Part shown: positions 45,020 through 53,685 of the stretch, in pieces
Layout of the letters: each line of letters begins with the position of its first letter
Numbering within the stretch: the first letter of the stretch is position 1
NCBI GenBank assembly: GCA_005882115.1
Contig: VBEG01000039.1
Coordinates: 40,580-104,579 of the forward strand
Length of the DNA: 64,000 bases
Direction: 5' to 3'
From: Chloroflexota bacterium
GTDB lineage: Bacteria > Chloroflexota > Dormibacteria > Dormibacterales > Dormibacteraceae
Notes under the pieces: model-generated
Seen by the model: the letters and a program-made list of their open reading frames with translations, nothing else
What the model was told of the DNA's origin: nothing
Database searches by the model: none
Position numbers and translations under genes: made by a program

Positions 45020-45567
45020 CGCGCCGAACGGCGCCGTACTTGGTAGCGATCGGAGGCGCGATCGCGACCACCGCGGTGATCGGGGGCGTCTCGGCGGTCG
45101 CCTCCGTCGGCTCGGTCGCCTCGCTATCAGCGTTTTATCTGCTTCTCGTGCTGTGGCTCGCCGCCCGCTGGGGACGCGGTCCCGCCCTCGCGGGAAGCCT
45201 CTCCGCCTTCCTTCTCTATGACTATTACTTCGTCCCTCCGGTCGGCACGTTTGCCGTGCGCGGCCCGGCCGAGCTGCTCGAGCTGGTCGTCCTCCTTGCT
45301 GTCGCCCTCGTCACAAGCCAGCTCGCGGCGTCCTTGCGCCGGGCGCAGGCGACCGCGGACGCGATCGCCAAGGATTCGCGCGCTCTGTACGAGCTCTCGA
45401 CCTCGATGCTGCGCACGCAAGACGTAGGTGCCGGCCTGGAAATGGTCGGCCAGAGCGCGCAATCCCTGCAAGGCGTCGGGCGCTTCGCCGTCGTCGCGGT
45501 CGCGGGGGATCAAACCACGCAACTCGCCGGCGCCGAGCTGACCGCCGATGGCCTGCTGGCGCCGTAG
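45016..45567 (+). CDS. DUF4118 membrane sensor domain protein without a kinase
   Basis: 183 aa. Four hydrophobic segments in residues ~8-105, including SLSAFLLYDYYFVPPVGTFA, the DUF4118 signature seen in KdpD-type histidine kinases. A short helical linker follows (ATADAIAKDSRALYELSTSM), then the start of a GAF-like fold that stops after ~60 residues. No histidine kinase domain follows; the next gene is on the other strand. It is a stand-alone sensor or a truncated remnant. Confidence 0.8.
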   Translation: MTRRTAPYLVAIGGAIATTAVIGGVSAVASVGSVASLSAFYLLLVLWLAARWGRGPALAGSLSAFLLYDYYFVPPVGTFAVRGPAELLELVVLLAVALVTSQLAASLRRAQATADAIAKDSRALYELSTSMLRTQDVGAGLEMVGQSAQSLQGVGRFAVVAVAGDQTTQLAGAELTADGLLAP

Positions 45568-47421
45568 CTATTCCTCGGCGTGGCTCCGGTTGAGGACGTA
45601 CGCCGCGAGGAAGGCGACGATGACGAGGCCCGGTGACCATCCCAGGCCCGGCCCGAACGGGTCGTAAGGCGACAGGTCGACAAAGACAGCCAGCCCGCTG
45701 ATCGCCGCGAAGACAAGCACGATCAGGATCCCGCGGACCGCTCCGTGGCGGGCGAAGAACAGCTCGATCTCGAGCTGCCATCTCGGGCGGTGTCTTTCGT
45801 GAATGTGCCGGGCCCTCGCCGCATGTGCCGAGATCCGTTCGCGGCGTCCCATCCGGAAGCGTTCGCTCCTCGGCAGGCTCTCAAACGGGACATGCTCGTG
45901 CTCGCGTTCCCGCACCGGCGGGGTCTCCAGGGGCTCCCACAGCGGCTCCTTCCGGTACCGCCTGTAGCCGAGGTAGGTGAGTACGCCCAACCCGAGCCAC
46001 GCCATGAAGATGAAGGTGGTGTTCGAGATGTTCTCGAAAAGCAATTGCGTGAACACGGTGCCGATGAACAGCGCACCCACAAGGGAAAGGACCGGGATGC
46101 TGTCGCGACCAAACTTGATGTTCCACGGCATCCGGTATGGACGGTGCAGGGCCGGCTCGATGAAACGTAACCGCATCACGGACAGGTGGGCCGAGCAAAA
46201 CGCGAATGTTGCGGCCAGCGAGTAAACGGCGCTCATCAGATCGATCTCTTTACCGCCTGCGACGATGCCCGGAAGGACGAGAAGCGCCGCGAGGATGCCG
46301 AAAACGATGATCGAGACGTATGGCGTCTTGAACTTTGGATGCAGCCGCGCAAGGCGGTGGGGAAGGAGGTCGACGCCGGCCATCGAGTAGCTGAGCCGTG
46401 AGATGCCGATCAAGCCGGCGTTGGTCGCGATGACCAGGATCGTGAACGCGAGGATTCCGACCCACACCTGCGCCCAGAATCGCAGCGTTTCTTGCTGAAA
46501 CCCGGTCACGATGCCGGCCACGGGGTCGGCCTTCCAGGTCGTAGCCAGGTCTGTCACATATCCATGAACCGCGTCGTAGTGCACGGGGAAGACGCTGACG
46601 CCGATGGTCGGCAGAAACGCCGAGACGAACAGGACGGCGATGATGACCCACCACGTCGCCTTCGGCACATTTCGGCCGGGGTCCTTTGCCTCCTCGGAAA
46701 GATTGGAGATCGTTTCGATGCCCGTGTAGGTGACCATCGCAATGGAGATGCCCGCGAGGAAGTTGCCCCATGTCGGCGCGACCCCGAGGTGGATGCCGTT
46801 GATGATGTTCTGGATGTTGAGCAACAGGATCAGGCCGAGGATCACGAGCACGAACTGGGTGATCAGGTCCGCAAACGCGAGCACGAGGTTGATGGCACTC
46901 GATTCCTGGATGCCGATCACGTTTACAACGACCAGCAGAAAGATCAGCACGATGGTCCCGAGCACGTGGGACGTCTGGTCCCTGGTCAGCGGCTCGAGGA
47001 TGCTCACATAGCGGCCGAGGAAGCCCAGGTAGCTGATCGCGAAGTACGACGAGATGGATACGGTCGCCGTGTAGTTGAGCAGCTGCACCCAGCCGACGAT
47101 GAAGCCGATCGGCGCGTTAAAGGCACGGCGCGCGAAGCTCGAGCTGCCGCCCGCATGGGGCAAGGCCGCCGTGCCCTCGGCGTAGTTGAGGGCCGTGGTG
47201 ACGAAGATGAACCCGGCGAGGATCAGCGCAACCGGAGTCAGGCCTAACGCGAAGGCCGCCGTGACGCCGAGGGCGTAGTAGATGCTCGATCCGACGTTGC
47301 CGTAACACGCCGCGAACAGGGCCCCAGGGCCGAGGGTCCGCGGCAGCTTGGCGGGTCGGCGAACGACGACGCGAAGGTCTCCCGGCCTGCGGCCACGCCG
47401 GGCCACCGATTCACCGCTCAT
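45568..47421 (-). CDS. APC family amino acid permease
   Basis: 617 aa from ATG 47421. About twelve membrane helices. The first helix GPGALFAACYGNVGSSIYYAL carries the GxG substrate motif. A cytoplasmic C-terminal domain of ~100 residues is rich in Arg and Glu. The substrate is probably an amino acid or polyamine. A TACGCT box ten bases before the ATG at 47421 supports that start over one at 47484. It is divergent from a related permease. Confidence 0.9.
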   Translation of the reverse strand: MSGESVARRGRRPGDLRVVVRRPAKLPRTLGPGALFAACYGNVGSSIYYALGVTAAFALGLTPVALILAGFIFVTTALNYAEGTAALPHAGGSSSFARRAFNAPIGFIVGWVQLLNYTATVSISSYFAISYLGFLGRYVSILEPLTRDQTSHVLGTIVLIFLLVVVNVIGIQESSAINLVLAFADLITQFVLVILGLILLLNIQNIINGIHLGVAPTWGNFLAGISIAMVTYTGIETISNLSEEAKDPGRNVPKATWWVIIAVLFVSAFLPTIGVSVFPVHYDAVHGYVTDLATTWKADPVAGIVTGFQQETLRFWAQVWVGILAFTILVIATNAGLIGISRLSYSMAGVDLLPHRLARLHPKFKTPYVSIIVFGILAALLVLPGIVAGGKEIDLMSAVYSLAATFAFCSAHLSVMRLRFIEPALHRPYRMPWNIKFGRDSIPVLSLVGALFIGTVFTQLLFENISNTTFIFMAWLGLGVLTYLGYRRYRKEPLWEPLETPPVREREHEHVPFESLPRSERFRMGRRERISAHAARARHIHERHRPRWQLEIELFFARHGAVRGILIVLVFAAISGLAVFVDLSPYDPFGPGLGWSPGLVIVAFLAAYVLNRSHAEE

Positions 47422-47431
47422 CGACCGTCCG

Positions 47432-47437
47432 AGCGTA
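47432..47437 (-). promoter_or_regulatory. -10-like box (TACGCT) of the minus-strand permease
   Basis: TACGCT on minus, ten bases before the ATG at 47421. Confidence 0.35.
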
Positions 47438-47454
47438 ATTGATCGCCGCCAAAC

Positions 47455-47474
47455 CCATACGAGGTCCATACGAG
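47455..47474 (+). repeat. Direct repeat CCATACGAG, 11-bp period
   Basis: Two copies (47455-47463 and 47466-47474), one helical turn apart, lie between the two divergent permease promoters. This is the usual geometry of a site for a protein that binds two adjacent half-sites. Confidence 0.4.
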
Positions 47475-47514
47475 CTCGGCTCATCTGCGAACGGAGACCT
47501 CACAGGCGGGCTCC

Positions 47515-47520
47515 TAGGTT
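47515..47520 (+). promoter_or_regulatory. -10-like box (TAGGTT) of the plus-strand permease
   Basis: TAGGTT, six bases before the ATG at 47527; the transcript would start on the start codon. Confidence 0.4.
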
Positions 47521-47526
47521 GGGCTC

Positions 47527-49410
47527 ATGCATACGCCGGCGGCACAACGGCGCCGGGTCAAAGTCCACGGCGCGAGCCTTGGGCCGCTGCTGTGCTGGTC
47601 GATCGTGTTCGCCGACATCGGCACGTCGATCTATTACGTGCCAGGCATCCTGTCCGCGAGCGGTTACAACAAGCGGGCCGCGATCTTCGTGCTCATGACG
47701 CTCGTCGTGTTCGTGCTGTTGGCCCTGAAGTACGCCGAGGTCACGTGGCGCAATCCAGAAGGCGGCGGGGTCGTGTCCATAGCCTCCCGGGCGCACCACC
47801 CGTTCGCGGGGTTGGTGGGAGGGCTTTTCATCATCGTCGACTACTACCTGACCGCTGCGATCAGCGCTTTTTCCGGCATCGCGTACCTCGCGGTGGTCGT
47901 GCCTTCCGTGGGTTGGGGAAACGCTGTTCCTGGAACGCTCATCGCGCTCGCGGCCCTTGCCGCTTTGAACATCTACGGCATCCACGAGAGTGCGATCGTG
48001 AGCCTCGCAGCCGCGACGGCGGCCGCCGCCGCCCAGCTCGCCGTCGTGGCCGTCGTGGCGATGCACCTGGGCCCCGAAGGGATTCTTGCGTCGATCAAGT
48101 CCGTCGGCAGTGGGCCGCCGCCTCTCACCCCGCTGGTGCTCCTCACTGGATTTGGAGCGGCGTTCCTCGCGTTTTCAGGGCTAGAGAGCGTCGCCCAGAT
48201 CGCACCGGCCATGCGCTCGCCGCGACGGACGACGGCCTACCGGACGATGGCGCTGGTCATCCTGACGATGACACTGACGAGCCCGCTGCTGACGCTTTGG
48301 CAGACAACGCTCGTGCCCGACCCGAACAGTCCGGCCAACGTGAACCAGCTTCTCTCACTGCTCGCCGGCCTGTACTCCGGACAGACGCTCGCTTACGTCG
48401 TCGCCGTCACAGGGTCGATCCTTCTGATCTTCGCGAGCAACACCGCGATCATCGGCGGCTATCACGTGTTCCTTGCGCTCACGCGGATGGGATTCCTGCC
48501 TCGCGTCATCGAGGTGAGGAACGTCGCGCGGCGCACGCCTCACATCGCGATCATGGTCGCTGTAGGCCCGCCGGTCGTGCTGGTATACATCGCGGGGCGG
48601 AGTCCCGTCGCCGCCGTCTTCCTGGGCGACCTGTACGCGTTCGGCCTGCTCGGGTCGTTCATCCTGACGAACGTTTCGCTGGACGTCATCCGCTGGCGTG
48701 AGCTCCGGACGGACGGTGCCCTGCGCCGGCGTTTGGTTTTCGCCGTGGGTGTGCTGACCACCGGGCTGACCCTCATCGGCTGGAGCGTGAACCTGGTCGC
48801 CAAGCCGTACGCGACATTGTTCGGCGGCGTGCTGACCCTGATCGGTTTGGTGGTCGGTCTCAGCACGTACAACCGCGGGCGTCAGCGACGACCGGCGGTC
48901 TTCCCGGTGCCCTACCGCCCGACCCTGGCGGTGGAGTCGATCGCTTCGCAGTTTCGGGGCCGCCCGGCCGACGTGCTCGTCATCCTGCCGCGCGACCAGA
49001 ACGCGGCCGACGCGGTGATCGAAGAGAGCATCCAGGCTGCGCGTGGGAGACCCATCGTCTTTCTATATCGCGGTCAATCGCCTCCTGGACCGACGGAGCT
49101 CTGGGAGGTTAGTGACCCCTACCTCAAGGACTACGTCGCCCAGGACGCATTCACGCGGGCCGAGATGCGGGCGCGCGAACATGTGGCCGACCGTCGCTAC
49201 GTGTACGTGCCCGGAAGCCTGCCGCGCGACGCGATCGGCAGGGTGTGGACCGACCTGAGGCCGCACGAAACGGTCGTCGCGCAGGGAGAGCAGGACGCGC
49301 TGCCACCCGTCTCGCTCGAGCGCGTCCGCCACCGCGTGCAGGCGGGCGTGCCCGTGCTGCACCTGGTGAGCAGCCGCGTCCGCCACAACGGCACTGCCGC
49401 CGTGGGCTAG
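47527..49410 (+). CDS. APC family permease with a C-terminal UspA-like domain
   Basis: 627 aa. Helix 1 reads GPLLCWSIVFADIGTSIYYV, close to the divergent paralogue. About twelve helices end near residue 455. Residues ~475-600 are soluble, with PADVLVILPRDQNAADAVIEES and RPIVFLYRGQ, a pattern like universal stress protein domains attached to some APC and cation transporters. The 3' end overlaps the convergent peptidase gene by four bases. Confidence 0.88.
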   Translation: MHTPAAQRRRVKVHGASLGPLLCWSIVFADIGTSIYYVPGILSASGYNKRAAIFVLMTLVVFVLLALKYAEVTWRNPEGGGVVSIASRAHHPFAGLVGGLFIIVDYYLTAAISAFSGIAYLAVVVPSVGWGNAVPGTLIALAALAALNIYGIHESAIVSLAAATAAAAAQLAVVAVVAMHLGPEGILASIKSVGSGPPPLTPLVLLTGFGAAFLAFSGLESVAQIAPAMRSPRRTTAYRTMALVILTMTLTSPLLTLWQTTLVPDPNSPANVNQLLSLLAGLYSGQTLAYVVAVTGSILLIFASNTAIIGGYHVFLALTRMGFLPRVIEVRNVARRTPHIAIMVAVGPPVVLVYIAGRSPVAAVFLGDLYAFGLLGSFILTNVSLDVIRWRELRTDGALRRRLVFAVGVLTTGLTLIGWSVNLVAKPYATLFGGVLTLIGLVVGLSTYNRGRQRRPAVFPVPYRPTLAVESIASQFRGRPADVLVILPRDQNAADAVIEESIQAARGRPIVFLYRGQSPPGPTELWEVSDPYLKDYVAQDAFTRAEMRAREHVADRRYVYVPGSLPRDAIGRVWTDLRPHETVVAQGEQDALPPVSLERVRHRVQAGVPVLHLVSSRVRHNGTAAVG

Positions 49411-50630
49411 ACGATCAGGTCTTTCAGCTCGCGCGGATAATCGGTCATCACGCGGCGGCCATCTGGAGTGATGACGACGGTGTCTGAGTGCCGGAAGCCG
49501 CCCAGCTCCTTGATGTAGACGCCGGGCTCGACCGTGAAGACCATCCCCGGCTCCAGCACGGCGTCGTCGCCGCGGTCGAGAAACGGCGCTTCGTGGCCCT
49601 CGAGCCCGATCGAATGTCCGGCGTGATGGCGGAGGTTGTCCGCGAAGCCGAGCTCCTCGGCGAGCCGCACCGTTGCGAGCTCGATCTCCGCCGCCGGCAC
49701 GCCCGGCGCCATGACCTCGATCGCGCGCGTCTGCAGGGCGAGCATCGCGGCGAAGGCGCGCTCCTGCTCCGGCGTGGGCTCGCCGACGATCATCGTTCGC
49801 TCGAGCTCGCTGCGATACCCGTCGATATTCGCGCCGGCTCCGCTGACCAGCACGTCGCCCGCCTGGATGCCGTGGCCCTTGACGAAGCCGTGCGGCATCG
49901 CGGTCGAGCGGCCCGCTACGAACATCGCGATCAACCCGGTGTCGTCGGCGCCGCGGGGCCGCCAGCCGGGCATCTCCCGCACCATCTCGAAGAGCGTCTC
50001 GTTCGCGGGAGGCGTGTAGCACTCCATCTCGGTCTTGCCAACCTGGATCGCGCCCTGCATGCGGCGGTGCCCGCGCACCGCCCAGTCGCAGCTGAGCTGG
50101 ATGCAGGCGAGCTCGGCCTCCGACTTCACGCGTCGCAGCGATTCGATGAGCATCTCGGCGTCGATCGGGTCCACGCCGGTCAGGTCGCTGAGGCGGGGCC
50201 CGCGGTACCCCCAGAACGGGACGTAACCGTCGTGGTCGGACCCGGTGCGTTGGGGGCGCGCGTTCATCTCGCTCAGGACCTCGGCGACGGTCTCCATCGG
50301 ATGCTCCGCGCCCGGGTATTCGAAATAGATGCGAACCTGGTCGACCGTGGTCGCGGACTCGGCGTGCTCCTTCTCGACCGCGGGCACGACGAGCGACGCT
50401 TGGGCGCTGGAGCCGATGATCAGCGCGATCGGCCGCTCAGTCGGGATGTGGTGGAAACCGGTCAGATACGCGACGCGAGCCGGATAGAAGACGCATAGAG
50501 CGTCGAGCCCAGCCGCCTGCATGCCGGCGGCCACGCTTTCCCGGCGGAGGCTGTACTCAGCCTGCTCGACGTGGGGAAGGACCTTAGATGTACTTGGCCC
50601 CCGCGACGTGCGCCGTTTAGTAGGAGACAA
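49407..50630 (-). CDS. M24 (Xaa-Pro peptidase/creatinase-like) family protein
   Basis: 407 aa. An N-terminal creatinase-like domain, then the pita-bread fold. HAGHSIGLEGHEAPFL and VFTVEPGVYIKELGG are conserved. The usual DxG...GD/SD metal site reads GAGANIDGYRSELERT, and the last metal Glu is Ser (FRHSDTVV). Three of five dinuclear metal ligands thus differ, and a classical aminopeptidase P is unlikely. A creatinase- or ectoine-hydrolase-type amidinohydrolase or lyase is more plausible. It overlaps the E1 beta gene by 14 bases. Confidence 0.85.
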   Translation of the reverse strand: MSPTKRRTSRGPSTSKVLPHVEQAEYSLRRESVAAGMQAAGLDALCVFYPARVAYLTGFHHIPTERPIALIIGSSAQASLVVPAVEKEHAESATTVDQVRIYFEYPGAEHPMETVAEVLSEMNARPQRTGSDHDGYVPFWGYRGPRLSDLTGVDPIDAEMLIESLRRVKSEAELACIQLSCDWAVRGHRRMQGAIQVGKTEMECYTPPANETLFEMVREMPGWRPRGADDTGLIAMFVAGRSTAMPHGFVKGHGIQAGDVLVSGAGANIDGYRSELERTMIVGEPTPEQERAFAAMLALQTRAIEVMAPGVPAAEIELATVRLAEELGFADNLRHHAGHSIGLEGHEAPFLDRGDDAVLEPGMVFTVEPGVYIKELGGFRHSDTVVITPDGRRVMTDYPRELKDLIV

Positions 50631-51600
50631 GCTTTCGCATCGCCTCCGCGATCTTGGCCGGGCTCGGCATGAAGAAGTCCTCCTGGGGCGTGTTGAACGG
50701 CATCGCCGGGATGTCCGGTGCGGCGACGCGGACCACCGGTCCGTCCAGGCTGTCGAACGCGTGCTCCGAGATGATGGCCGCTACCTCCGCGCCAAACCCG
50801 CCAGTGAGATTGTCTTCGTGGACGACCATCGCTTTGCCTGTCTTGCGGACCGATTCGAGAATCGTGTCGCGGTCGAGCGGGGCCAGGGTGCGGAGATCGA
50901 CGACCTCGACGCTGACACCGTCCGCCTCGAGCTGCTGGGCCGCCTCGAGGCAGTAGTGCGTCATGAGTCCCCACGCGAAGCAGCTCAGGTTGGTGCCTTC
51001 TCGTCTGACTACAGCCGGGCCGATGGGGACCAGATGGTCGCCGTCCGGCACCTCTTCGGTGACCAAGCGATACGCCTTTTTATGCTCGAGGAAAAGCACA
51101 GGGTCGGGGTCGCGAACGGCTGATTTGAGGAGCCCGTGCGCGTCCGCCGGCATGCTGGGAACGACCACCTTCACACCCGGCACGTGGGCATAGAAGGCTT
51201 CGATCGACTGCGAGTGGTAGAGGCCGCCATGCACCCCGCCACCGAACGGCGCCCTGATGACGATCGGCACCGACCAATCTCCGTTCGAGCGGTAGCGCGT
51301 CCTCGCGGCTTCGCTGACGATCTGGTCGAAGGCCGGGTGGATGAAGTCGGCGAACTGGATCTCGGCGATCGGGATCATTCCGTTGAGCGCCGCCCCGATC
51401 GCGACGCCGACGATCGCCGACTCGGCGAGCGGCGTGTCGAGCACCCTAGCTTCGCCGAAACGAGCATAGAGCCCGTCGGTGGCCCCGAAGACGCCGCCCT
51501 TGCGCCCGACGTCCTCACCAAGCACGAGCACCCGGTCGTCGCGCTCCATCTCTTCGGTCATGGCCGCGCGCACCGCTTCGATCATCCGCATGGCGGGCAT
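50617..51600 (-). CDS. 2-oxoacid dehydrogenase E1 component, beta subunit
   Basis: 327 aa. Transketolase-type E1 beta: VLVLGEDVGRKGGVFGATDG, IAEIQFADFIHPAFDQIVSEA and APFGGGVHGGLYHSQSIEAF. It pairs with an alpha subunit to decarboxylate pyruvate, acetoin or branched-chain 2-oxoacids with thiamin diphosphate. No alpha, E2 or E3 gene is adjacent: whiA is divergent upstream and an M24 protein gene follows. A GACAAT box lies six bases before the ATG. Confidence 0.93.
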   Translation of the reverse strand: MPAMRMIEAVRAAMTEEMERDDRVLVLGEDVGRKGGVFGATDGLYARFGEARVLDTPLAESAIVGVAIGAALNGMIPIAEIQFADFIHPAFDQIVSEAARTRYRSNGDWSVPIVIRAPFGGGVHGGLYHSQSIEAFYAHVPGVKVVVPSMPADAHGLLKSAVRDPDPVLFLEHKKAYRLVTEEVPDGDHLVPIGPAVVRREGTNLSCFAWGLMTHYCLEAAQQLEADGVSVEVVDLRTLAPLDRDTILESVRKTGKAMVVHEDNLTGGFGAEVAAIISEHAFDSLDGPVVRVAAPDIPAMPFNTPQEDFFMPSPAKIAEAMRKLVSY

Positions 51601-51606
51601 CAGTAG

Positions 51607-51612
51607 ATTGTC
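51607..51612 (-). promoter_or_regulatory. -10-like box (GACAAT) of the E1 beta gene
   Basis: GACAAT on minus, six bases before the ATG at 51600. Confidence 0.35.
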
Positions 51613-51688
51613 GCGCGGTTCAACAAATATGCACTGGTAGCCAACAGTCGCACGTTAGACTCGGGGGGGAAGGTCAAATCACCTTCCT

Positions 51689-51694
51689 GGAGGT
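51689..51694 (+). promoter_or_regulatory. Strong ribosome binding site of whiA (GGAGGT)
   Basis: GGAGGT, seven bases before ATT 51702 and 37 before the first ATG. It decides the unusual start. Confidence 0.6.
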
Positions 51695-51701
51695 ACGCGC
51701 G

Positions 51702-52619
51702 ATTTCGTTCGCGGCTGAGGTCAAAAACGAGATGGCGGGGCTTCTCCCGGCGCGGCCCTGCTGCCAGCTGAGCGAGCTGCTCGGCGTCTACTACGGCTCC
51801 CGCGGCCGCTTGCTGGGCAATCCGCCCGGACGGTCCGCCTATTTCTCGCTGCTTCGCAACGTGGTGGCGCGCAAGGTGGTGAGGCTCGGCCGTGCGGTCG
51901 CGCACATGGAAGCCAAGTACCAGGCGGTCAAGACCAGCAAGCGAATGTCGTTCTTCCTCGAGCTCGCCCTGCCCGCCGAGCTTGTACCGGCGTTTTCACA
52001 TCCGCCGGCCCGCGGCCTACCCGACGCCGCATGCGATCGCAAGGCGATGCTCCGCGGGCTCTTTCTCGGCTGCGGCTCGGTGAACTCGCCAAACACGCGG
52101 TATCACCTCGAGTTCGTCGCGCCGACACCGTCATGGGCGTCGGCGATTGCGCGCATGGTCGACGAATCGGGCGTCAAGGCCGGGATCACCAAGCGCGGAG
52201 GCCAGTCGGTGGTCTACGTCAAGGACGGTGATGGCATCGTGCGCCTGCTGTCGATCATGGGCGCGAGCCGCGCCGTCATGGAGTTCGAGAACGTGCGCGT
52301 GGTCCGCGAGGTGAGCGGCGAGGTCAACCGGCGCCTGAACTTCGAGACCGCAAACATCGGCAAGACGATCGGCTCGGGACTTCGCCAGGCCGCCGCCATC
52401 GGACAGCTCGAGGCGGAGGGCAGGCTCGACCGGCTGCCGCCCGCGCTCCGCGAGATGGCGCGATGGCGAAGCCAGAACCCAGAGCTCAACCTTGGCGAGC
52501 TGGCGGGGCGGATGAAGCTCTCGAAGTCTGCGGTCAACCACCGGCTGCGCCGGCTGCAGGAACTGGCGCAAACCAACGGCAATGGCGCCGCGCCCAAGCA
52601 CGAACGCCGCTCCGCCTAA
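51702..52619 (+). CDS. whiA: WhiA family DNA-binding protein, ATT start
   Basis: 305 aa. An N-terminal degenerate LAGLIDADG endonuclease-like part (LLPARPCCQLSELLG, RGLFLGCGSVNSP, YHLEFVAP) and a C-terminal helix-turn-helix (NLGELAGRMKLSKSAVNHRL). The conserved N-terminus SFAAEVKNEMAGLLP begins before the first ATG (51732). ATT at 51702 is the only codon fitting the homology. It follows GGAGGT (51689-51694) at a spacing of seven, which is ideal. WhiA controls division or sporulation in Gram-positives. It precedes gap, as in many of them. Confidence 0.93.
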   Translation: MSFAAEVKNEMAGLLPARPCCQLSELLGVYYGSRGRLLGNPPGRSAYFSLLRNVVARKVVRLGRAVAHMEAKYQAVKTSKRMSFFLELALPAELVPAFSHPPARGLPDAACDRKAMLRGLFLGCGSVNSPNTRYHLEFVAPTPSWASAIARMVDESGVKAGITKRGGQSVVYVKDGDGIVRLLSIMGASRAVMEFENVRVVREVSGEVNRRLNFETANIGKTIGSGLRQAAAIGQLEAEGRLDRLPPALREMARWRSQNPELNLGELAGRMKLSKSAVNHRLRRLQELAQTNGNGAAPKHERRSA

Positions 52620-52674
52620 CATTTAGCTCCGACCCCCACTCTTCAACTTTTTCCACACCTAGGAGCGCGCCCTC

Positions 52675-53685
52675 ATGGGACTCAAAGTCGGCATCAACGG
52701 CTTCGGACGCATTGGCCGCAACATCTACCGCGCGGCCTGGGACCTGAAGCCGGACTTCGAGATCGTCGCCGTCAATGACATCGGCGACGCCAAGACGTTC
52801 GGCCACCTCCTGAAGCACGACACCGCGCTAGGCACATTTGCCCCGGCGGTCAAGGTCGAAGGCGACTCCATCCACGTCGACGGCCACGCGATCAAGTTCC
52901 TCACTCAAAAAGACCCTGGCGAGCTTCCATGGCAAGACCTCGGGGTGGACATCGTGGTCGAGTCGACCGGCCTGTTCACCGACGCGAACAAGGCCCGCGT
53001 CCACATCGACAAAGGGGGCGCCAAGAAGGTTGTCATCTCCGCCCCCGCGACCAACCAGGACTACACCGTCGTCATGGGCGTGAACCACAAAGGCTATGAC
53101 GCCGCCAAGCACAACGTCCTCTCCAACGCGAGCTGCACGACCAACTGCTTCGTGCCACTGGCCAAAGTCCTGCACGACTCGTTCGGGATCGAGCGGGGCA
53201 TGATGACCACGATTCACGCGTACACCGCGGACCAGAAGCTGCAGGACCTCCCGCACAAGGACCTGCGCCGCGCGCGCGCCGCGGCCGACAACATCATCCC
53301 GACGTCGACAGGCGCCAACCGAGCGGTGGCCGAGGTGCTGCCCGAGCTCGCCGGCAAGTTCGCCGGAATCTCGTTCCGGGTCCCGATCCTCGATGTCTCT
53401 GTCGTCGACCTGACGGTGCAGCTGGGGAAGTCAACCACCGCCGAGGACATCAACGCGGCTTTTGAGGAGGCCGAGAGCGGCGAGCTCCGGGGCATCCTGG
53501 CGGTAAGCCACGAAGAGCTGGTGTCCTCGGACTTCAAGAACGACCCGCACTCGTCGATCGTCGATGCCCCGTCGACCGCGGTGCTAGGCGGCGACTGGGC
53601 GAAGGTTGTGAGCTGGTACGACAACGAGTGGGGGTTCAGCTGCCGCATGGTCGACCTGATCTCGTACATGGCGGAGCGGCTCTGA
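52675..53685 (+). CDS. gap: Glyceraldehyde-3-phosphate dehydrogenase
   Basis: 336 aa. NAD-binding INGFGRIGRNIYRAA, Asp/Asn selectivity segment VNDIGD, catalytic Cys in SNASCTTNCFVPL and His in TIHAYT. The VNDIGD and downstream pattern suggest NAD rather than NADP. A Shine-Dalgarno AGGAG precedes the ATG. First gene of a tight glycolytic operon (gap, pgk, tpiA, gpmA). Confidence 0.98.
   Translation: MGLKVGINGFGRIGRNIYRAAWDLKPDFEIVAVNDIGDAKTFGHLLKHDTALGTFAPAVKVEGDSIHVDGHAIKFLTQKDPGELPWQDLGVDIVVESTGLFTDANKARVHIDKGGAKKVVISAPATNQDYTVVMGVNHKGYDAAKHNVLSNASCTTNCFVPLAKVLHDSFGIERGMMTTIHAYTADQKLQDLPHKDLRRARAAADNIIPTSTGANRAVAEVLPELAGKFAGISFRVPILDVSVVDLTVQLGKSTTAEDINAAFEEAESGELRGILAVSHEELVSSDFKNDPHSSIVDAPSTAVLGGDWAKVVSWYDNEWGFSCRMVDLISYMAERL

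Noticed and set aside
51600..51905. Small minus-strand gene upstream of E1 beta that could be the missing alpha subunit
   Set aside because: Only 101 codons, antisense to the start of whiA, with no thiamin-diphosphate motif (GDG...N) and no resemblance to E1 alpha.
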